The notes beneath the pieces are model-generated. The model searched no databases and was not told the origin of the DNA. It worked only from the letters and a program-made list of their open reading frames with translations. The translations under genes and the position numbers were made by a program. From positions 4,151 to 12,146 of the forward strand of contig NVVP01000025.1 in the NCBI GenBank assembly GCA_002402245.1: a DNA stretch of 7,996 bases, read 5' to 3'. Origin of the DNA: Gammaproteobacteria bacterium (GTDB lineage Bacteria > Pseudomonadota > Gammaproteobacteria > Nitrosococcales > Methylophagaceae). Below, one piece after another: positions 5,614-7,996 of this stretch. Position 1 is the stretch's first letter. Each line of letters opens with the position of its first letter.

Positions 5614-5925
5614 ATGTACGCTATTGTCGCGACTGGCGGTAAACAATACCGTGTTAGAGAAGGCGAAACACTTCGAGTAGAGAAATTGTTCGCTGATGCT
5701 GGTGATTCAATTGAATTGGAACAGGTTTTATTAGTAGGTGAAGGCGAAGACATTAAAGTCGGCGCTCCTTACCTAGAGGGTGCGAAAGTAACCGCTACTA
5801 TTACTGACCATGGTCGTGAAGCTAAAGTGAAGATCATTAAATTCCGTCGCCGTAAACATTCACGTAGACAAATGGGTCACCGTCAGTCTTACACTGAAAT
5901 TAAAATCACAGGCATTACTGCTTAA
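5614..5925 (+). CDS. rplU: 50S ribosomal protein L21
   Basis: The gene encodes L21, a 103-residue protein of the large ribosomal subunit that binds 23S rRNA; the length equals the E. coli protein. Recognisable blocks are MYAIVATGGKQYRV at the N-terminus and the basic C-terminal stretch KFRRRKHSRRQMGHRQSYTEIKIT, a strong family signature. The start was moved 14 codons inside the open frame to the ATG preceded by GGAG. It is the first gene after a sigma-70 promoter, and rpmA follows after 27 nt as in most bacteria. Divergent ispB upstream is the usual gammaproteobacterial arrangement. Nothing is unusual in the sequence. Confidence 0.99.
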   Translation: MYAIVATGGKQYRVREGETLRVEKLFADAGDSIELEQVLLVGEGEDIKVGAPYLEGAKVTATITDHGREAKVKIIKFRRRKHSRRQMGHRQSYTEIKITGITA

Positions 5926-5952
5926 GATTTTCGAACACAAGAGGATTTACAA

Positions 5953-6210
5953 ATGGCTCATAAGAAAGCTGGTGGTAGTACTAGAAACGGACGTGATTCG
6001 GAGTCGAAACGTCTTGGTGTCAAACGTTACGGTGGTGAATCAGTATTAGGTGGAAACATCCTTATTCGTCAACGTGGAACTCGCGTTCATGCGGGTCGTA
6101 ATGTTGGTCTTGGTAAAGATCACACATTATTTGCTAAAGCAGACGGAAAGGTTTTGTTTGAGGTTAAAGGTCCAAAGAACCGCACATTTATCAGTGTTAT
6201 CACTGACTAA
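5953..6210 (+). CDS. rpmA: 50S ribosomal protein L27
   Basis: The gene encodes L27, 85 residues, the same length as the E. coli protein, whose flexible N-terminus reaches the peptidyl transferase centre. The N-terminus MAHKKAGGSTRNGRDSESKR is complete and lacks the cleavable extension found in Firmicutes L27, so no Prp-type protease processing is expected. The GAGGA ribosome site begins 12 bases before the ATG. It is co-transcribed with rplU and is followed, 42 bases after the stop, by the start of a strong intrinsic terminator, which closes the two-gene operon. Confidence 0.99.
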   Translation: MAHKKAGGSTRNGRDSESKRLGVKRYGGESVLGGNILIRQRGTRVHAGRNVGLGKDHTLFAKADGKVLFEVKGPKNRTFISVITD

Positions 6211-6221
6211 ATAATCGTATG

Positions 6222-6271
6222 TTGGCCCAGATTCGGGGCAATATCGTGAAGAAGCCCCGCTGATGCGGGGC
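6222..6271 (+). promoter_or_regulatory. Possible antiterminator overlapping the rpmA terminator
   Basis: Four mutually exclusive pairing segments can be read: 1 TTGGCCC (6222-6228), 2 CGGGGCAA (6234-6241), 3 GCCCCGC (6254-6260), 4 GCGGGGC (6265-6271). Segments 1 and 2 form a small hairpin with one mismatch. Segment 2 CGGGGC (6234-6239) is an exact complement of GCCCCG (6254-6259) and would disrupt the 3:4 terminator. This resembles an attenuator, but the 3:4 stem has nine pairs and a four-base loop and should win unless something blocks it. No leader peptide or ligand motif is seen. Confidence 0.3.
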
Positions 6272-6277
6272 TTTTTT
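6252..6277 (+). terminator. Strong rho-independent terminator after rpmA
   Basis: AAGCCCCGC (6252-6260) pairs perfectly with GCGGGGCTT (6265-6273) around a TGAT loop, and the 3' arm runs into six Ts (6272-6277). This is a classical intrinsic terminator for the rplU-rpmA transcript. On the minus strand only two A-derived Ts follow the stem, so it is probably one-directional. It implies that obgE needs a promoter of its own or regulated read-through. Confidence 0.95.
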
Positions 6278-6302
6278 GTTTCTGGAAGCGTAGAATTGAA
6301 CT

Positions 6303-6352
6303 CTACTTTATATTGTTAGTTTCTTGCTAAGAATAACAAAGGTGTAAAGTAG
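6303..6352 (+). other. Long AU-rich hairpin upstream of obgE
   Basis: Three nested pairs of exact arms are present: CTACTTTA (6303-6310) with TAAAGTAG (6345-6352), TTGTTA (6313-6318) with TAACAA (6334-6339), and TTCTT (6321-6325) with AAGAA (6329-6333). Only a three-base loop and small internal asymmetries remain unpaired, so 38 of 50 bases can pair. TCTTTTTC follows directly, so the structure resembles a weak terminator or attenuator in the obgE leader. It could also be a processed mRNA 5' stem or a small RNA. It overlaps the place where an obgE promoter would be expected. Confidence 0.55.
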
Positions 6353-6405
6353 TCTTTTTCATACTAACGTTATCTAGAACTAAATTTAATAATTGGCTAA
6401 TTACA

Positions 6406-7491
6406 ATGAAATTTGTAGATGAAGCAAAAATTACAGTACGCGCAGGCGATGGTGGTAATGGTTGCCTGAGTTTTCGTCGTGAAAAATATATTCCCTTTGG
6501 TGGGCCTGATGGCGGTGATGGCGGTGATGGCGGTGATTTATATTTAGTGGCAGATAAACAAGTTAATACACTTGTTGATTTCCGCTATAAGCGTAACTAC
6601 GAAGCTGAACGAGGCCAAAATGGTCAAAGTAAGCAATGCAGTGGGCATCGCGGAGAAGATCTTGTTATCAGAGTGCCGATTGGTACTGAGGCATGGGATC
6701 ATGATACCGATGAGCTAATTGGTGATCTAGCCAAAGATGGTGATCAGTTATTAGTCGCAAAAGGCGGTTGGCATGGTTTAGGTAACTTACGTTACAAATC
6801 AAGCACTAACCGAGCACCAAGACAAACATCAAGTGGTACAGAAGGTGAAAAACGTCGCCTACGTTTAGAGATGAAAGTATTGGCTGATATCGGTCTATTA
6901 GGTTTACCTAATGCTGGTAAATCAACCTTTATCCGTCAAGTTTCTGCGGCGCAACCTAAAGTGGCTGATTACCCTTTTACTACCTTATATCCAAATTTAG
7001 GCGTAGTGACACTAAAAGATGTACGTAGTTTTGTTATTGCTGATGTACCTGGTTTAGTTGAAGGTGCCTCTGAAGGTGCTGGTTTAGGTATTCAATTCCT
7101 CAAACATCTAACTCGAACTCGTTTATTGTTGCATATGGTTGATATGGCACCGATTGATGTTAAGCAAGATCCTGTTGAAAGTGTGAAAATAATCAATAAG
7201 GAACTTGAGCGTTATAGCGATGCTTTAGGTAGCCAAGATCAATGGTTAGTGCTGAATAAGATGGACTTGGTGCCAGAAGATATTCGTGATGACTTATGTC
7301 AGGAAGTCTTAGACCGTCTTGATTGGAAAGGAAAAGTATTCCGCGTCAGTGGTAATTCAGGCGAAGGTTGTGACCAGCTTTGTGATGAAATCATGGACTA
7401 TCTTGATGATATTAGAGAAGCAGAACAAGCCGCTAAAGATGCTGAAAGAGCTGAACTGATAAACTCACGTAAGCCATCATCTGAGGAATAA
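6406..7491 (+). CDS. obgE: GTPase Obg/CgtA, ribosome assembly and stress
   Basis: The gene encodes a 361-residue essential GTPase of the Obg family, which binds the 50S subunit late in assembly and links growth to (p)ppGpp. The Gly-rich Obg fold covers about 1-158 (GDGGNGCLSFRREKYIPFGGPDGGDGG and NRAPRQ seen). The G domain follows with G1 GLPNAGKS (166-173), switch region DYPFTTLYPNLG (188-199), G3 DVPG (213-216), G4 NKMD (284-287) and G5 around SGNSGEG (315-321). The tail of about 25 residues is highly charged, as in gammaproteobacterial homologues. The ATG has no clear Shine-Dalgarno within 12 bases, which is unusual for an essential gene. It lies beyond a terminator and a long hairpin, and proB follows with a two-base gap. 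Confidence 0.98.
   Translation: MKFVDEAKITVRAGDGGNGCLSFRREKYIPFGGPDGGDGGDGGDLYLVADKQVNTLVDFRYKRNYEAERGQNGQSKQCSGHRGEDLVIRVPIGTEAWDHDTDELIGDLAKDGDQLLVAKGGWHGLGNLRYKSSTNRAPRQTSSGTEGEKRRLRLEMKVLADIGLLGLPNAGKSTFIRQVSAAQPKVADYPFTTLYPNLGVVTLKDVRSFVIADVPGLVEGASEGAGLGIQFLKHLTRTRLLLHMVDMAPIDVKQDPVESVKIINKELERYSDALGSQDQWLVLNKMDLVPEDIRDDLCQEVLDRLDWKGKVFRVSGNSGEGCDQLCDEIMDYLDDIREAEQAAKDAERAELINSRKPSSEE
6511..6537 (+). repeat. Three exact 9-bp tandem repeats inside obgE
   Basis: GGCGGTGAT occurs three times head to tail, encoding Gly-Gly-Asp repeats of the conserved Obg Gly-rich segment. The protein motif GGPDGGDGGDGGD is family-wide, so the repeat is constrained by the protein; only the identical codon use is a local feature. 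Confidence 0.9.
7483..7488 (+). promoter_or_regulatory. Ribosome binding site for the proB GTG start
   Basis: GAGGAA lies five bases before GTG at 7494 and overlaps the last codons of obgE. This fixes the uncommon GTG as the start and indicates coupled translation with obgE. Confidence 0.8.
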
Positions 7492-7493
7492 TT

Positions 7494-7996
7494 GTGAATT
7501 CGCCGCACCAAGAATTAATAAATACCAAGCGCTGGGTAATTAAAATTGGTAGCGCGTTATTAACGAAGGTCGGTGAAGGTTTAGACCTTGATCGAATTAG
7601 TTGGCTAACAGCAGAAATTGCCTGGCTAAGACAACAAGGTAAAGAAGTTGTTTTGGTCACATCAGGCTCAGTAGCTGCCGGCATGCAGGAATTAGGTTGG
7701 ACCGAAAGACCGCATGCCTTGCATCAACTGCAAGCTGCTGCAAGTGTGGGTCAGATGGGACTAATTCAAGCCTATTCATCAGAGTGTAAAAAACATAATA
7801 TTCACACTGCGCAGATCTTATTAACCCATTCTGATTTATCAGATCGTGGTCGTTATTTGAATGCACGTAGTGCTTTGCATACGCTATTAGAGTTAGGTGT
7901 ATTACCGGTCGTGAATGAAAATGACACCATTGCAACAGAAGAAATTCGCTTTGGTGATAATGATACCTTAGCTGCGATGACTACTAATTTAGTAGA
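7494..7996 (+). CDS. proB: Glutamate 5-kinase ProB, 5' part (cut by window end)
   Basis: This is the 5' part (167 full codons) of glutamate 5-kinase, which phosphorylates L-glutamate with ATP as the first step of proline synthesis and is usually feedback inhibited by proline. The amino acid kinase fold is evident: VIKIGSALLT at 15-24 (nucleotide and substrate loop), VTSGSVAAGM at 55-64, VGQMGLIQAY at 85-94, LLTHSDLSDRGRYLNAR at 109-125, and VNENDTIATEEIRFGDND at 140-157, which carries the glutamate-binding Asn and Asp residues. Complete bacterial ProB proteins are about 260 residues, or about 370 with a C-terminal PUA domain; which applies here cannot be seen. The GTG start is supported by a GAGGAA site and a two-base gap to obgE, so the genes form one operon. 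Confidence 0.97.
   Translation, partial: MNSPHQELINTKRWVIKIGSALLTKVGEGLDLDRISWLTAEIAWLRQQGKEVVLVTSGSVAAGMQELGWTERPHALHQLQAAASVGQMGLIQAYSSECKKHNIHTAQILLTHSDLSDRGRYLNARSALHTLLELGVLPVVNENDTIATEEIRFGDNDTLAAMTTNLV

Noticed and set aside
5452..5646. Minus-strand open frame across the ispB-rplU spacer
   Set aside because: It overlaps the rplU promoter and start, with no ribosome site or homology.
6511..6537. Triple 9-bp repeat in obgE as a possible phase-variable or slippage locus
   Set aside because: The repeat encodes the universally conserved Gly-Gly-Asp segment of the Obg fold and is in frame, so it reflects protein constraint.
7433..7935. Two minus-strand open frames opposite obgE and proB
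   Set aside because: The plus strand encodes a clear glutamate 5-kinase here, so these are antisense shadows.
1..7996. Mobile element, CRISPR array, toxin-antitoxin, defence or biosynthetic island
   Set aside because: No transposase, integrase, spaced direct repeats, tRNA or composition break was seen; the genes are core housekeeping plus an isoprenoid operon.

Overview
The window reads as ordinary chromosome of a low-to-mid GC gammaproteobacterium. The ispB / rplU-rpmA divergent pair and obgE-proB are typical of that class, and the L21, L27, IspB and ProB sequences resemble the E. coli proteins closely. A squalene-type pair (hpnD, hpnE) beside ispB would fit a marine methylotroph such as Methylophaga, but that genus guess is an inference from gene content and was not tested by any search.

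Layout: the left two thirds are on the minus strand. At the left edge (about 44-120) lies a clear TPP riboswitch pointing out of the window, so a thiamine gene should begin just left of base 1. Next come a soluble diguanylate cyclase (320-1243) with a possible sigma-54 promoter, and a small BamE-like lipoprotein (1605-1943) with its own likely sigma-70 promoter. Upstream of these is a compact four-gene isoprenoid unit read right to left: ispB, a thioredoxin-like [2Fe-2S] ferredoxin, hpnD and hpnE, with gaps of 8, -4 and 11 nt. The right third is on the plus strand: rplU and rpmA from a promoter divergent to ispB, a strong intrinsic terminator, a 128-nt spacer holding a long AU-rich hairpin, then obgE and the 5' part of proB, cut by the window end.

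How the genes fit together: IspB makes the long-chain polyprenyl diphosphate for the quinone side chain from FPP and IPP. HpnD condenses two FPP to presqualene diphosphate, and HpnE reduces hydroxysqualene to squalene. The ferredoxin lies inside this operon and overlaps hpnD by 4 nt, so it is a candidate electron carrier for a reductive step such as HpnE. HpnC, the middle enzyme, is absent from the window. rplU, rpmA and obgE form a translation and ribosome-assembly block, and proB starts proline synthesis.

No mobile element, CRISPR array, tRNA, rRNA or defence system is visible. The points most worth following are the ferredoxin inside the squalene operon, the RNA structures between rpmA and obgE, the sigma-54-like promoter of the cyclase, and the riboswitch at the edge.
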